Shown here piece after piece: positions 1 to 8,486 of a stretch of 34,076 nt of DNA. A model generated the notes under the pieces. It saw nothing but the letters and a program-made list of their open reading frames with translations, was not told where the DNA came from and made no database searches. The stretch covers positions 1 through 34,076 of the forward strand of contig JAHAWR010000003.1 in assembly GCA_018383835.1 (NCBI GenBank), read 5' to 3'. How positions within the stretch are numbered: position 1 is the stretch's first letter; every line of letters starts with the position of its first letter. The position numbers were made by a program, and so were the translations under genes. Origin of the DNA: Candidatus Jordarchaeia archaeon (GTDB taxonomy: Archaea; Asgardarchaeota; Jordiarchaeia; Jordiarchaeales; Freyrarchaeaceae).

Positions 1-1854
1 TGCCTTTTTTACACTGAGCTCTGAAAGCTTCTTCGTAAGCGCGTCCACCTTCTCCTGCTGCGCCTTAATCTTTGCTTCAAGCATTTCCTTAGGCTTCTCG
101 ACCAAGGTTTCCTCGTCTCTAAGCTTGTTCACAAACCCGACAAACTCCGTGACGAGCTTGTATGTGTCCGTTGCCTTCTTAGAGCTGGAAGCAAACGCCT
201 CGAACCAAGTTTTAGCTAAGCTCTCCCATTTCGGGAACTCTTTGAGGTCGCTCGAGATGAAATCATAGTATTTCCGAGAGAAGGATTCAGGAGAATCGTC
301 TGGCTGGCTCTGCTCTAGAAATTTCTTCAAAACGTTGTGGCTGAGAAGGTAGTCTGCGAGTCCTGGCACCGCCTCGGAAACGTGCTCCCTTATGTCGCGG
401 TAAACTTCTTCAACCTCACCTCGCATTTCGGAGGGAACCTCAGAAATGAACCCATCAAATGTTATTTCCAGTAGCTCGACTGTTGAAAAACGTGCTTCAA
501 CCCCTAGAGACGCCAGCTCCTCTTTAAGCCTGTCTCTCAAAGTGGATATGTCCCAGCTGACAGGTACACCCAAACTTCTATCTTCAATGAAGCTCTCCAA
601 CCGCTTTTTTATCTTTTCAATATAAGCTTTCACCATAAGCCTTCGGATAGGATCCACTACTTGCTTGGTATAATCTTCAAGAATTCCTCTCGCAGTTTCC
701 CTCTCGGCGACCATAAAAAAGAAAGCGGATAAAGCCCTCTCGAAGGTTCTAAGACCCCTCTCCGCGTGCTCCAAGAAATACGCGAGCTCGTCTTTAAGAC
801 TCCAACTCCATACTTCTTCCTCAAAATTTTTTTCGGAGAGAAAGCTGATTAGCGTCTTTTTAAAGCAGGATGACAAACCACCACTTTCAACAGCGTCTAA
901 ATGCTGTTTTAGCGGCCGTTTCTCTCCAGCATGCAAAATCGCCTCAACTCCTCTGCTAACCCTCCTGAACGCCTCTTCCCCCTCCTCTATAAATAGCTTC
1001 ACTTCTTCCATTATTTCCTCGATTTGGAGGGGGCCGGGCTTAGTGCGGGACCAGAAAGCCTCAGCTAAGCGTGATGCAACTCCCTCCTCGACTTCGTCCA
1101 CAGTGTAATCGTTTATCAAAGAAAGAATTTTCCTCCCGATGAGAGCGACGTCGCCTGCAAGCACCTCAAGTGCGGTCTTAGTAAATATTAAACTTTTAAG
1201 GTACTCCAAGTTGCCTGTAGCATGCCCCTCAAAAGAGATCCTCTCTATTATCGAGCTAAACTTCGGTGGTTTCGCTCCGTAATCAACTTCGATTTTTCCC
1301 TCAACGGTCAAGCCACTTGTTATCTTCAAGTGTGTTAGAAGATCTCTTGCATACTTCTCTCTGTACTTTTTCTGGGAAACCTCAGCGTATATTTTCCTCG
1401 TGAACCTTTCCACAAACCTCCGCAACACCTCTCTTTCTTCTTCTTTCCTCAGCCCTGAAGCCCTGCACGCGAGTTTAATGTCCCTCAGCTTGTCTAAGAC
1501 GTCATTAGCAACCTCCATGAACTTGAAGACGTCAACCAGCTCCTTCTCATGCTCCAAAAGCACGATGAAGCCCGCCTCTTCTTCCCCTCCGCCTGTAACC
1601 AAAGCCATGGCCTCAGGGAGATTCCCCCTCTCCCTACCAACCAGTTCGAACTCTGCATACTCCAGCTTAACCCCACTTTCCTCCAAAAGTAAGTTGTTGA
1701 GCATGCGTATCGCTTCCGCAACCTCTGATGCAAGCCTTTCAGCGCCGCGCCTACTGAGCCCCATCGGGCCCACTGAGAAACCAAAGGCATCACCATCAAT
1801 CGAGCACCCAAGAACAGAAAAATCGGCTATCCTCAATGCCTCAATAGTGCTCAT
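1..1854 (-). CDS. Large helical protein of unknown function, partial (C-terminus off the left edge)
   Basis: Reading the minus strand from ATG at 1854 gives 618 codons without a stop, still open at base 1. I do not recognise the family. The first ~125 residues look like a small globular alpha/beta domain with a glycine-rich GGGEEE stretch near residue 90. The rest is strongly helical, Glu/Lys/Leu-rich and free of membrane segments. The last visible ~35 residues (EKPKEMLEAKIKAQQEKVDA...) have the heptad look of a coiled coil. A TTG at 1869 with a G-rich ribosome site just upstream is an alternative start that adds five residues. An AT-rich TATA-like element at about 1936-1950 lies at a reasonable distance. 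The gene is divergent from the radical-SAM gene at 2048. Codon use looks like that of its neighbours. An open frame this long with ordinary composition is very unlikely to be chance; function unknown. Confidence 0.8.
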   Translation of the reverse strand, partial: MSTIEALRIADFSVLGCSIDGDAFGFSVGPMGLSRRGAERLASEVAEAIRMLNNLLLEESGVKLEYAEFELVGRERGNLPEAMALVTGGGEEEAGFIVLLEHEKELVDVFKFMEVANDVLDKLRDIKLACRASGLRKEEEREVLRRFVERFTRKIYAEVSQKKYREKYARDLLTHLKITSGLTVEGKIEVDYGAKPPKFSSIIERISFEGHATGNLEYLKSLIFTKTALEVLAGDVALIGRKILSLINDYTVDEVEEGVASRLAEAFWSRTKPGPLQIEEIMEEVKLFIEEGEEAFRRVSRGVEAILHAGEKRPLKQHLDAVESGGLSSCFKKTLISFLSEKNFEEEVWSWSLKDELAYFLEHAERGLRTFERALSAFFFMVAERETARGILEDYTKQVVDPIRRLMVKAYIEKIKKRLESFIEDRSLGVPVSWDISTLRDRLKEELASLGVEARFSTVELLEITFDGFISEVPSEMRGEVEEVYRDIREHVSEAVPGLADYLLSHNVLKKFLEQSQPDDSPESFSRKYYDFISSDLKEFPKWESLAKTWFEAFASSSKKATDTYKLVTEFVGFVNKLRDEETLVEKPKEMLEAKIKAQQEKVDALTKKLSELSVKKA

Positions 1855-1935
1855 ACCCCTTCGCGACAAAGGGATCCCCCAGCTAAAACAGTCTCGAATG
1901 AAGAGATTATGGAGTTAAGTTATATTGTCTCCTTG

Positions 1936-2014
1936 ATTTTTAATAAAATTTGCTCATTGAAATACCTCTTTAAGGGGGCTTCGTAGCGTTAAGTCTCAGG
2001 TTACTTTTTAAAAC
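1936..2014. promoter_or_regulatory. Divergent promoter region
   Basis: The gap between the left-edge gene and the radical-SAM gene holds an AT-rich box for the minus strand (1936-1950) and a plus-strand TATA-like box CTTTTTAAAAC at 2004-2014. The plus box predicts a start of transcription near 2035, which leaves a short leader containing GAGGATGGT before the ATG at 2048. Promoter calls rest on sequence pattern only. Confidence 0.45.
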
Positions 2015-2047
2015 TCCATTTTTCTTCCTTCTGGCGAGGATGGTGCA

Positions 2048-3643
2048 ATGGTGGCCTCAACTTGCTTCTTGTTGGTTGATGCAACTGGAGCCGGTAGTGG
2101 GGTAAGAAGTCTTGCAAGGGACGTAATAGGAAGTGGAGCGCGCGCCATAGCCGGCGTCTTAGAGAAGATGGGTGGAAGCGTCAGAATAATGGTTCCCGAG
2201 GTCTTCTTTGAAGCTAGGTCTGAGCTCGCAAAGTTTGATGTTTTGATGTGTGGCGGAATGAGCATGGACATACCTGTGATGACAAAAATCGCGAGGATAT
2301 GGAAGCGCTGGAATGGCGGCGTATGCATAGCTGGCGGTCCAGCATCTCTTGAGGCTGAGAAACTTCTCAGGGGAGGATACGATTTGGTACTGGTTGGTGA
2401 GGCTGAGGATACCGTGGCAGAATTACTTGAGAAAGGATTATCTGACGGTTGTCTCCCAAACGAGGAGGAACTAGAGAGAATACCCGGGGTCAGCTTCACC
2501 TCCAAGACCTCGGGTTTCCACTGTTCTAGTGTAAGGCGGACAGCTGGAAATTGGGAGCCATCGGTTGAACGCATCAAGGACTATCCCCTCCATAAGGTCG
2601 CTAGGGTTTACGTTTGGTGTGTCAGAGGATGCTCGAACTTTTACAGAACCAGGATCCCGCTACCAGATGGAAGAAAATGCTTCGAGTGTGGACGGTGCAC
2701 CGGCGGATCGTTAAGGGACAGGCTTACGTGCCCGGCCAATATACCTCCCGGGTGCGGATATTGCTCCGTCCCTAGCGTGTATGGGCCTCCGAGAAGCAGA
2801 CAGGTAGAAAGTATCTTAAGCGAGGTTGAAGGCCTCTTGGAGCATGGTGTGAGGAGGATCTACCTGGGAGCAAGTTGCTTCTTAGACTTTCATAGAGAGA
2901 AGAAGGCTGGCGGCGGGCCTTTAACTGATCCACGCGAGCCTGAGGCAAACTACGACCGCATAGACGAGCTGCTCTCGAACTTAAAAGACTTAGCTGGGAG
3001 AGAAGCATACGTGAGCGTCGAGAACGCTAAGCCATGCCTGTTCACGAGGGACGCTGCCTCTATCATCTCGGAATACCTCCCTAACTCAACGATACACTTT
3101 GGCGGGGAGACGGGCGACGCGAAGCATTCCTCCTCCCTAGGCCGTCCTTCGACTCCGAGCGAGGTCATAGCGGCGGTGAAATCGGCTGTTGAGGAGAGGC
3201 TTCGCCCTTACGTCTACTTCATCCACGGCCTCCCAGGGCAGACTCTTAAGACCGCCCACGAAACAGCCAGAATGATGCGTGACGTAGCGAGACTGGGAGC
3301 AGAAAAAATAACTGTTTACAGGTTTAAACCCCTCCCCATGTCGGCCTTCGAAGGGTTCAAAGAGGCACCCTCCGCAACAAGAAGTAAGGCTGGAGGGATT
3401 ATAGTCCGGGAAGCAATAAAGATAAATAAAGCCTTGAAAAAGAAGCTGATTGGCAAGGTGGTCGACGCCGTCATCGCTGAGCATGGAAGGGGGCGCTTTA
3501 AGGGTAAACTTGTGGGCTACCCGTTACGGGAGGGGCCGACTATAATCCTTTCAGGTACCGCGCCAATAGGGAGCGTTGTCAAGGCGCGGATTACGAACGT
3601 CTTGGGGGACAAGCTCACAGAGGGAGTCATATTTCGTGGATGA
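2048..3643 (+). CDS. Radical-SAM protein with N-terminal B12-binding-like domain and C-terminal TRAM domain
   Basis: 531 residues. Residues ~1-150 resemble a Rossmann-like cobalamin-binding domain of the kind placed before radical-SAM barrels (CGGMSMD, CIAGGPAS, LVGEAEDTV). The barrel follows, with FGGETGD and IHGLPGQT motifs typical of MiaB/Elp3-like folds. The last ~65 residues form a TRAM domain, known as an RNA-binding module in methylthiotransferases. The cluster cysteines are unusual: GCGYC (C236, C239) is preceded by C228 at seven residues rather than three, and an extra Cys cluster lies just before it (C191, C195, C211, C214, C217). The TRAM domain suggests a tRNA- or rRNA-modifying role, but methylthiolation is not shown. 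ATG at 2048 follows GAGGATGGT; a GTG directly after it is an alternative. Confidence 0.85.
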   Translation: MVASTCFLLVDATGAGSGVRSLARDVIGSGARAIAGVLEKMGGSVRIMVPEVFFEARSELAKFDVLMCGGMSMDIPVMTKIARIWKRWNGGVCIAGGPASLEAEKLLRGGYDLVLVGEAEDTVAELLEKGLSDGCLPNEEELERIPGVSFTSKTSGFHCSSVRRTAGNWEPSVERIKDYPLHKVARVYVWCVRGCSNFYRTRIPLPDGRKCFECGRCTGGSLRDRLTCPANIPPGCGYCSVPSVYGPPRSRQVESILSEVEGLLEHGVRRIYLGASCFLDFHREKKAGGGPLTDPREPEANYDRIDELLSNLKDLAGREAYVSVENAKPCLFTRDAASIISEYLPNSTIHFGGETGDAKHSSSLGRPSTPSEVIAAVKSAVEERLRPYVYFIHGLPGQTLKTAHETARMMRDVARLGAEKITVYRFKPLPMSAFEGFKEAPSATRSKAGGIIVREAIKINKALKKKLIGKVVDAVIAEHGRGRFKGKLVGYPLREGPTIILSGTAPIGSVVKARITNVLGDKLTEGVIFRG

Positions 3644-3780
3644 TTGAGCCGTAATCCTCTAAAAAGGAATTGCCCACCTAAGGTTGCCATAGATCATGGG
3701 ATCCTGAAGGTGGCTTTATTAAGGAGGTCGTGGTGTAAGTGCTGAAAGTTAACGAGTAAGGTTTAAATTTAGGAGGAGAA
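3644..3780 (+). promoter_or_regulatory. Spacer with TATA box and ribosome site upstream of rpoP
   Basis: Between the radical-SAM stop and rpoP I see no gene. TTTAAATT at 3762-3769 is a TATA candidate and AGGAGG at 3771-3776 is a strong ribosome-site match. The two lie so close that a transcript from this TATA (start near 3792) would not contain the AGGAGG. Either another promoter is used or the AGGAGG is not the working site for the ATG at 3813. Confidence 0.4.
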
Positions 3781-3812
3781 GAATAAAGTTGACTGATACT
3801 GGATGGGATACC

Positions 3813-3953
3813 ATGCCTTACATTTGTGGGAAATGTGGACTGGAGTTAAGAGAAGAGGAGCTAAGCGGCATTCAGGGAGTTAGGTGCAGGTGTGGCTCGC
3901 GAATACTCTACAAAGCTAGGCCTCCGGTCACCAAGAAGGTTTTAGCTAGGTAA
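3813..3953 (+). CDS. rpoP: DNA-directed RNA polymerase subunit P (Rpo12/RpoP)
   Basis: A 46-residue gene. It encodes a zinc ribbon beginning PYICGKCG with a second knuckle RCRCGSRILYKARPP; the CGSRILYK(x)RP signature is diagnostic of the archaeal equivalent of eukaryotic Rpb12. It is a structural subunit of RNA polymerase that contacts the Rpo3/Rpo11 assembly platform. ATG at 3813 gives the usual family length. A TTG at 3789, in frame and spaced about 10 bases from GGAGGAG, would add eight residues that are not typical of the family. It stands alone between the radical-SAM gene and glyS; the rpl37ae partner often found beside it in archaea is absent here. Confidence 0.9.
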   Translation: MPYICGKCGLELREEELSGIQGVRCRCGSRILYKARPPVTKKVLAR

Positions 3954-3982
3954 TTCTTTCTTTCCTTACCGAGAACCTTAAG

Positions 3983-4030
3983 TTTTTATTTTCATGGGTG
4001 TGTCTCTTTCTCTATCTGATGGTGGGTGAG
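3983..4030 (+). promoter_or_regulatory. glyS promoter and ribosome site
   Basis: TTTTTATT at 3983-3990 is a TATA-like box that predicts transcription from about 4013. GGTGGGTGAG at 4021-4030 then sits 5 bases before the TTG at 4036. An in-frame TGA at 4027-4029 excludes any upstream start. Confidence 0.5.
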
Positions 4031-4035
4031 CTTAC

Positions 4036-5586
4036 TTGGGGCGCGTAGAGAAAGAATCTGAGGGTAAAAGCTTCTTCGAGAAGGTCTGGACCCTGGTGCT
4101 TCACAGGGGCTTCATCATACCAACGGCAGAGATCTACGGCGGGATAGCGGGCATTTATGATTTCGGCCCCCTAGGGACTCTTCTAGCTAAGAAGCTAGTT
4201 GACCTTTGGCGAAGGTTCTTCGTAATTGGGGAGACGAACTTTCCGGTTTACGAAATAAACGGGTCAACCATACTCCCATATGAAGTTCTGGTCGCCTCCG
4301 GCCACGTTGACTCGTTTGTTGACCCGATAGTCACCTGCCTGAAGTGTAAGGCGAGGATGAGGGCAGACCACTTAGTTGAGGAGGCGTTGGAAATTAGGGT
4401 TGAGGGAGCAACCGTGGAGGAGCTCACCCGGATTATACGTGAAAATGGGTTGCGTTGCCCCAACTGTGGAGGCGATCTCTCAGAAGTCTCCCTCTTCAAC
4501 CTAATGTTTAAAACGGAAGTTGGCCCACTCGGCGGCAAGACGGCCTTCCTGAGGCCTGAGACCGCCCAAGTGATATTCATTGATTTTAAAAAAGTTTTCC
4601 AAGTTATGAGGGGGAAACTGCCCTTCGGGATCGCTCAAATAGGTAAAGCCTACAGGAATGAGATATCTCCTAGGCAAGGCCTGATCCGTCTACGTGAGTT
4701 CACCCAAATGGAGATTGAGGTCTTCATAAATCCAAAGGAGGTCAACAACCACCCTGGAATTGAAGAAGTTGCAGATTCCAAGTTTAGGATTCTTATGAGG
4801 GAAAACCAGCTCAAAGGAGGGGGAGCCGTCGAAGTCACCGTTAGGGAAGCTGTTGAAAAAGGCATAGTCCCAAACGCTTACATGGCTTATTATCTTTCAA
4901 AGGAGACCGAGTTCTTTGAGAGGATAGGAATCCCGCGGAGCAAGTTCTACTTCAGGCACATGATGCCTGAAGAAACCCCATTCTACTCCGGAGGAAACTT
5001 TGATCTCGAAGTTGAGCTGAGCATCGGAGTTAAAGAAGTGGTTGGCAACGCCTATAGAACGGACTACGACCTCCGAAGTCACATGAAACACAGCGGCGAA
5101 GACCTCTCAGTCGATGTGGACGGAGAAAAGGTGGTTCCAGAAGTTGTTGAGCCATCCTTCGGCGTTGAAAGAATAATTTACTGCATACTGGAGCACTGCT
5201 ATAGAGAGGACGACGGGAGAGGTTGGAGCTGGTTCCAGTTCCCGCCGGAGATAGCGCCCGTAACCGCGCTCATCCTCCCATTAATGAAGAAGGAACCCCT
5301 AGTGTCAAAGGCTAAGGAGCTGTTTAAAGCGGCTAGGAGAAGCGGCATCTTTGTTGAGTACGATGACAGGGGATCCATAGGGAAGAGGTATGCGAGAGCA
5401 GACGAGATAGGTGTTCCTGTCTGCGTGACTGTAGATTACCAGACCATTAACGATGGCACAGTTACTTTACGTAGCAGAGATACGAGAAAACAGGTTCGCG
5501 TCAAAGCCGAGCTCGTCCCAAAACTGCTCCTTGACCTCTCCGAGGGAAGAATGAGTCTCAGCGATTTGGAGGCGCTTCAAGGTTAA
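4036..5586 (+). CDS. glyS: Glycyl-tRNA synthetase (alpha2, class II)
   Basis: 516 residues. It charges tRNA-Gly in the cytoplasm. Class II motifs are visible: the N-terminal GGIAGIYDFGPLG segment of motif 1, RPETAQ near 173-178, motif 2 around 206-232 (AYRNEISPRQGLIRLREF), and motif 3 (FGVERIIYCILEH) followed by WFQFPPEIAP. The anticodon-binding domain (PLVSKAKELF..., SIGKRYARADEIGVP) occupies the C-terminal ~110 residues. A zinc-ribbon-like insertion uses C101/C104 and C141/C144. The TTG start is forced by an upstream in-frame stop. The stop lies in the TTAA at 5583-5586, shared with the convergent nuclease gene. Confidence 0.97.
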   Translation: MGRVEKESEGKSFFEKVWTLVLHRGFIIPTAEIYGGIAGIYDFGPLGTLLAKKLVDLWRRFFVIGETNFPVYEINGSTILPYEVLVASGHVDSFVDPIVTCLKCKARMRADHLVEEALEIRVEGATVEELTRIIRENGLRCPNCGGDLSEVSLFNLMFKTEVGPLGGKTAFLRPETAQVIFIDFKKVFQVMRGKLPFGIAQIGKAYRNEISPRQGLIRLREFTQMEIEVFINPKEVNNHPGIEEVADSKFRILMRENQLKGGGAVEVTVREAVEKGIVPNAYMAYYLSKETEFFERIGIPRSKFYFRHMMPEETPFYSGGNFDLEVELSIGVKEVVGNAYRTDYDLRSHMKHSGEDLSVDVDGEKVVPEVVEPSFGVERIIYCILEHCYREDDGRGWSWFQFPPEIAPVTALILPLMKKEPLVSKAKELFKAARRSGIFVEYDDRGSIGKRYARADEIGVPVCVTVDYQTINDGTVTLRSRDTRKQVRVKAELVPKLLLDLSEGRMSLSDLEALQG

Positions 5587-6893
5587 AGCGTGACCGTTTC
5601 TCCGTTGCAAGGAGCGTAGGCTTCGGCCTTTCTAATAGACTCCAACCTCTCGCAGAAGTTGAGTGTTTTCTTCTCCTCACCGTGAACGCAAAAAACCCTT
5701 TCTAGGTTCCTGAACGCGCTGAGGAATCGCAGTAGCCCAGGGTAATCAGCGTGGGCGCTAAACTCGAAGAAGCCAACTTTTGCCTCAATCCTGACTCTTT
5801 CCCCGTCAAGCTCGAGCTCGCGCACCCCATCATAAAGCATACGGCCCCGCGTTCCGGGAACTTGATACCCTGTTAAGCATATCAGGTTCCTCGGGTCACC
5901 TCCGAAATTCTTTAAGTAATAAATTATGGGGCCCCCCTCCAGCATGCCGGAAGTGCTGATTATAACCATGGGCTCTTTCATCTTTGCTAGGTCTTTTCTC
6001 TCTTCCACGTCAATGAACACGTCGGACTCCAATGGGTTCTGCTTGGTGTAGCGTATCTGTTTCTTGATGGGGTCGCTTAAGTGCTCCCAGTACATGCGGT
6101 ATATGATGTTAACCTTGCGTATCATCCCATCTATAAAAACTGGTGCTTCAGGTATGACTCCACTTCTTATGTACGCTTCAAGGCACAGCATGACTTCCTG
6201 TGCCCGCCCTACAGCGAATACTGGTACCAGGACTACGCCTCCTTCTTTCAATGTTTCCGCGACCGCTAATGCGAAGTCCCTCTCCGTTTTTTGAAGACTT
6301 TGATGTTGGTCGGAGGGCGAGGAGTACGTTGACTCTATGATAACGGTGTCTGCATCACTCATTGAAAGGTCAACCATAGTCTGCGTTCTCGTGTTTCTAG
6401 CGCAAATGTCCCCCGTATAGAGGATGACGTGGTTCTCCACTTTGAGTCGGACCATTGCACTTCCAAGGATGTGTCCCGCCCTAAGGAGAACCGCCTCAAC
6501 TCCTCCTCCAAGATGCATGGGTTGCTTGTACAGCATGTCGACGGCGTGCTTTCTGACGTTCATGACGTCAGCGAACGTGTATGGTGCCGCTTCTTTCTTG
6601 AGCTTCAAGTAGTCGATGTTAAGTGTTTCCGACAGGTCTTGGGTTGGAGGCGTCCCTATCATGGGTGTACGGTATTTCGACACTACATGAGGGGCGTAGC
6701 CTGCGTGGTCTAAGTGTGCATGAGTGAGTAAGAGAACATCAGGTGGGTCAGGTGGTTCAAGCGGAAAAGTGTCTTCGTTTACTCCTATGGCTACCCCTGC
6801 GTCCAGCATTATGTTCCTGCCACCAGATTTAACAAGCACGCAGGAGCGTCCAACCTGCCTAGCTCCACCCAGAAACATGACTTCTATTGTCAA
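5583..6893 (-). CDS. KH-less beta-CASP ribonuclease, aCPSF2-type
   Basis: 436 residues. Metallo-beta-lactamase fold with the zinc motif THAHLDHAG (H58, H60, D62, H63), GHILGSA (H141), TGD (D162), then the beta-CASP cap (VIIESTYS, FAVGRAQE, STSGMLEGGP) and the distal FSAHAD (H381) and VHGEE (H404) motifs. It lacks the N-terminal KH domains of aCPSF1, so it fits the aCPSF2 group of archaeal RNA endo/exonucleases rather than FttA. The TTG start follows GGTGGT eight bases after the end of the map gene, so both are probably cotranscribed. The window holds a second paralog at 18810-20072. Confidence 0.92.
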   Translation of the reverse strand: MTIEVMFLGGARQVGRSCVLVKSGGRNIMLDAGVAIGVNEDTFPLEPPDPPDVLLLTHAHLDHAGYAPHVVSKYRTPMIGTPPTQDLSETLNIDYLKLKKEAAPYTFADVMNVRKHAVDMLYKQPMHLGGGVEAVLLRAGHILGSAMVRLKVENHVILYTGDICARNTRTQTMVDLSMSDADTVIIESTYSSPSDQHQSLQKTERDFALAVAETLKEGGVVLVPVFAVGRAQEVMLCLEAYIRSGVIPEAPVFIDGMIRKVNIIYRMYWEHLSDPIKKQIRYTKQNPLESDVFIDVEERKDLAKMKEPMVIISTSGMLEGGPIIYYLKNFGGDPRNLICLTGYQVPGTRGRMLYDGVRELELDGERVRIEAKVGFFEFSAHADYPGLLRFLSAFRNLERVFCVHGEEKKTLNFCERLESIRKAEAYAPCNGETVTL

Positions 6894-6901
6894 GCCACCA
6901 C

Positions 6902-7825
6902 CTAAGTTATAACTTCACATCCATCATCAGCGACTATCACTGTTTCCTCCGCCTGTGCGACGTAGCTCCCCTTCCTATCGGAAAGTACCCTGTACTGGCG
7001 TAGTACACCCTTCGACACTAACTCTCTCAATGCAACCCTCAACTTCCCTCTTGAAAAACATGTTGCCAGCCATCTCTCAGCAAATGGTAGCGTCCTGTAT
7101 TCTTTCTCAACAACCATAACTATTTTCCTTGCCTCCTTAAGCCTTAGTGGAGCGAAAAAAGGTTGAAGGCTGAAAATGTACGCGTAAGGCGCCTCGCTTA
7201 CACCCCCCGACCCGGTTGACGCAAAGATTTCGACGGCGTAGACCTCCCCCTTGTTTATAGTTTCTCCATGTGGCAGTGCAACGTTAGGAATTACCTTAGA
7301 CCCGTGGAGAACATACTGCTCTAATATGTGTCCTGAAAGCTCGCGTAGGGGACGGTAACCGTAATCTCTTATTACTTTCTCGATCTCCCTCCCCACGACG
7401 TTCGTCTCCACACCTGGAGCTATAAGCTCAATAGCGTTTTTCAATGCCTCTCTCGCAGCCTCTGCAAGTCTTTCAGCCTCCTTGTTCATGCAGAAAGTTA
7501 ATGCTGTGTCGGCGATGTAGCCTTCCACGTGCACACCAAAATCGACCTTAACCACATCTCCCTCATTTATAGTTAAGCTATCCCCGGGAGGAGAAGTGTA
7601 ATGCGCTGCAACATTGTTTATCGAAACGTTGCATGGAAAAGCAGGCCTACCCCCCTTCTCTATTATCAAGCGTTCAACGGTCTCACATATATCAATGCAT
7701 TTAACTCCAGGCCTGACAAGTCCTCTAATAGCTTCCTTAACTTCCTTTGCAACTTTTCCTGCATGACGATGCCTCCCTAATGCGTCAGCTTGCGCCTCTT
7801 CATCGCCTCTTTTTTCACTGGCCAC
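6902..7825 (-). CDS. map: Methionine aminopeptidase, type II
   Basis: 307 residues. It removes the initiator Met from nascent proteins. The pita-bread fold metal ligands are present: D95 in KVDFG, D106 in IADTA, H166 in SGH, E199 in AVEIF and the Glu of QAEETV near 293. H75 in AAHYTS is the conserved substrate-side His. The insertion between ~215 and 290 is the type II helical subdomain. It starts at GTG 7825, preceded by an excellent ribosome site GGAGGGTGAT. The first ~20 residues are charged and poorly conserved. It lies upstream of and is probably cotranscribed with the aCPSF2-type nuclease. Confidence 0.96.
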   Translation of the reverse strand: MASEKRGDEEAQADALGRHRHAGKVAKEVKEAIRGLVRPGVKCIDICETVERLIIEKGGRPAFPCNVSINNVAAHYTSPPGDSLTINEGDVVKVDFGVHVEGYIADTALTFCMNKEAERLAEAAREALKNAIELIAPGVETNVVGREIEKVIRDYGYRPLRELSGHILEQYVLHGSKVIPNVALPHGETINKGEVYAVEIFASTGSGGVSEAPYAYIFSLQPFFAPLRLKEARKIVMVVEKEYRTLPFAERWLATCFSRGKLRVALRELVSKGVLRQYRVLSDRKGSYVAQAEETVIVADDGCEVIT

Positions 7826-7869
7826 TTAATCACCCTCCAATTAGAGCTTACATCGTGTTGAGAAAGTGG

Positions 7870-7981
7870 TTTTATTTAACTGTTTTTAGACATCACATTC
7901 GACTAAGCGATTGATAAAAATTTCTTTAGGCGCATTTCCTCCTTTCATTCTTAAAGGATGGAAAGACAATAACTTTTTAAG
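7870..7981. promoter_or_regulatory. Divergent promoters for map and the roadblock gene
   Basis: The 224-bp gap holds a minus-strand TATA-like GTTAAATAAAA (7870-7880), suitably placed for map, and a plus-strand ACTTTTTAAG (7972-7981) for the roadblock gene. I see no other feature in the gap. Confidence 0.5.
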
Positions 7982-8049
7982 ATGCTGCAGTCATGAAGCT
8001 GATTAATGGAGGAGTTTTTACCGGAAAGAATACCGCGTGAGGGAATGCC

Positions 8050-8424
8050 TTGACAAAGATCGATGAACTTTTGGAGCTGCTCCGAAACATGGAAGCTGCA
8101 ACACCTGGGATAGAGGCCAGTGCGGTAGTCAGCACGGAAGGGCTCCCCATAGCCTCTGCTATGCCTCAAGAGGTCGACGACGCTGTTGTCGCTGCTATGG
8201 CGTCGGCCATACTCAGTGTTTCGGAGAAAGTTAGCAATGAGCTAGTCAGAGGGAGGTTACAACAGGTTTTAGTGCAAGGAGACCAAGGATATGTGATCAT
8301 CAAGGGTGCCGGGGAGAGCGCTTTATTAACAGTCCTCGCGAGGAATGATGCAAACCTAGGGCTCATAATCATGGTCCTGAAGCGTGTGTCTGAAGAAGTT
8401 AAAAGGCTGCTAGAAGAAGAATAG
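8050..8424 (+). CDS. Roadblock/LC7-domain protein
   Basis: 124 residues, the normal length for a single roadblock/LC7 domain. Features of the fold: an N-terminal helix (IDELLELLRNM), the SAVVSTEGLPIAS strand-turn-strand, a long Ala/Ser-rich helix (AAMASAILSVSEKV), the GYVIIKGAGESALLTVLA hairpin and a C-terminal helix. Members bind small GTPases and in other systems act as regulators or scaffolds for Rag-, MglA- and Rab-like GTPases. That makes the two Ras-superfamily proteins in this window (25820-26356 and 29925-31700) candidate partners; this is inference. TTG at 8050 is preceded by GTGAGGG. The gene is monocistronic and convergent with tmk. Confidence 0.9.
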   Translation: MTKIDELLELLRNMEAATPGIEASAVVSTEGLPIASAMPQEVDDAVVAAMASAILSVSEKVSNELVRGRLQQVLVQGDQGYVIIKGAGESALLTVLARNDANLGLIIMVLKRVSEEVKRLLEEE

Positions 8425-8486
8425 GTGAGTGCTTCGAAGTTAGCTTTGGCTCAGACCGCCTGTCGCTCCTCATCCCCGTCAGTGAT

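Noticed and set aside
1400..1918. 172-codon open frame on the plus strand
   Set aside because: Very Ser-rich shadow of the large minus-strand gene that covers 1-1854.
2008..2577. 189-codon open frame on the minus strand
   Set aside because: Antisense to the radical-SAM/TRAM gene; Ser/Pro-rich composition and no motif.
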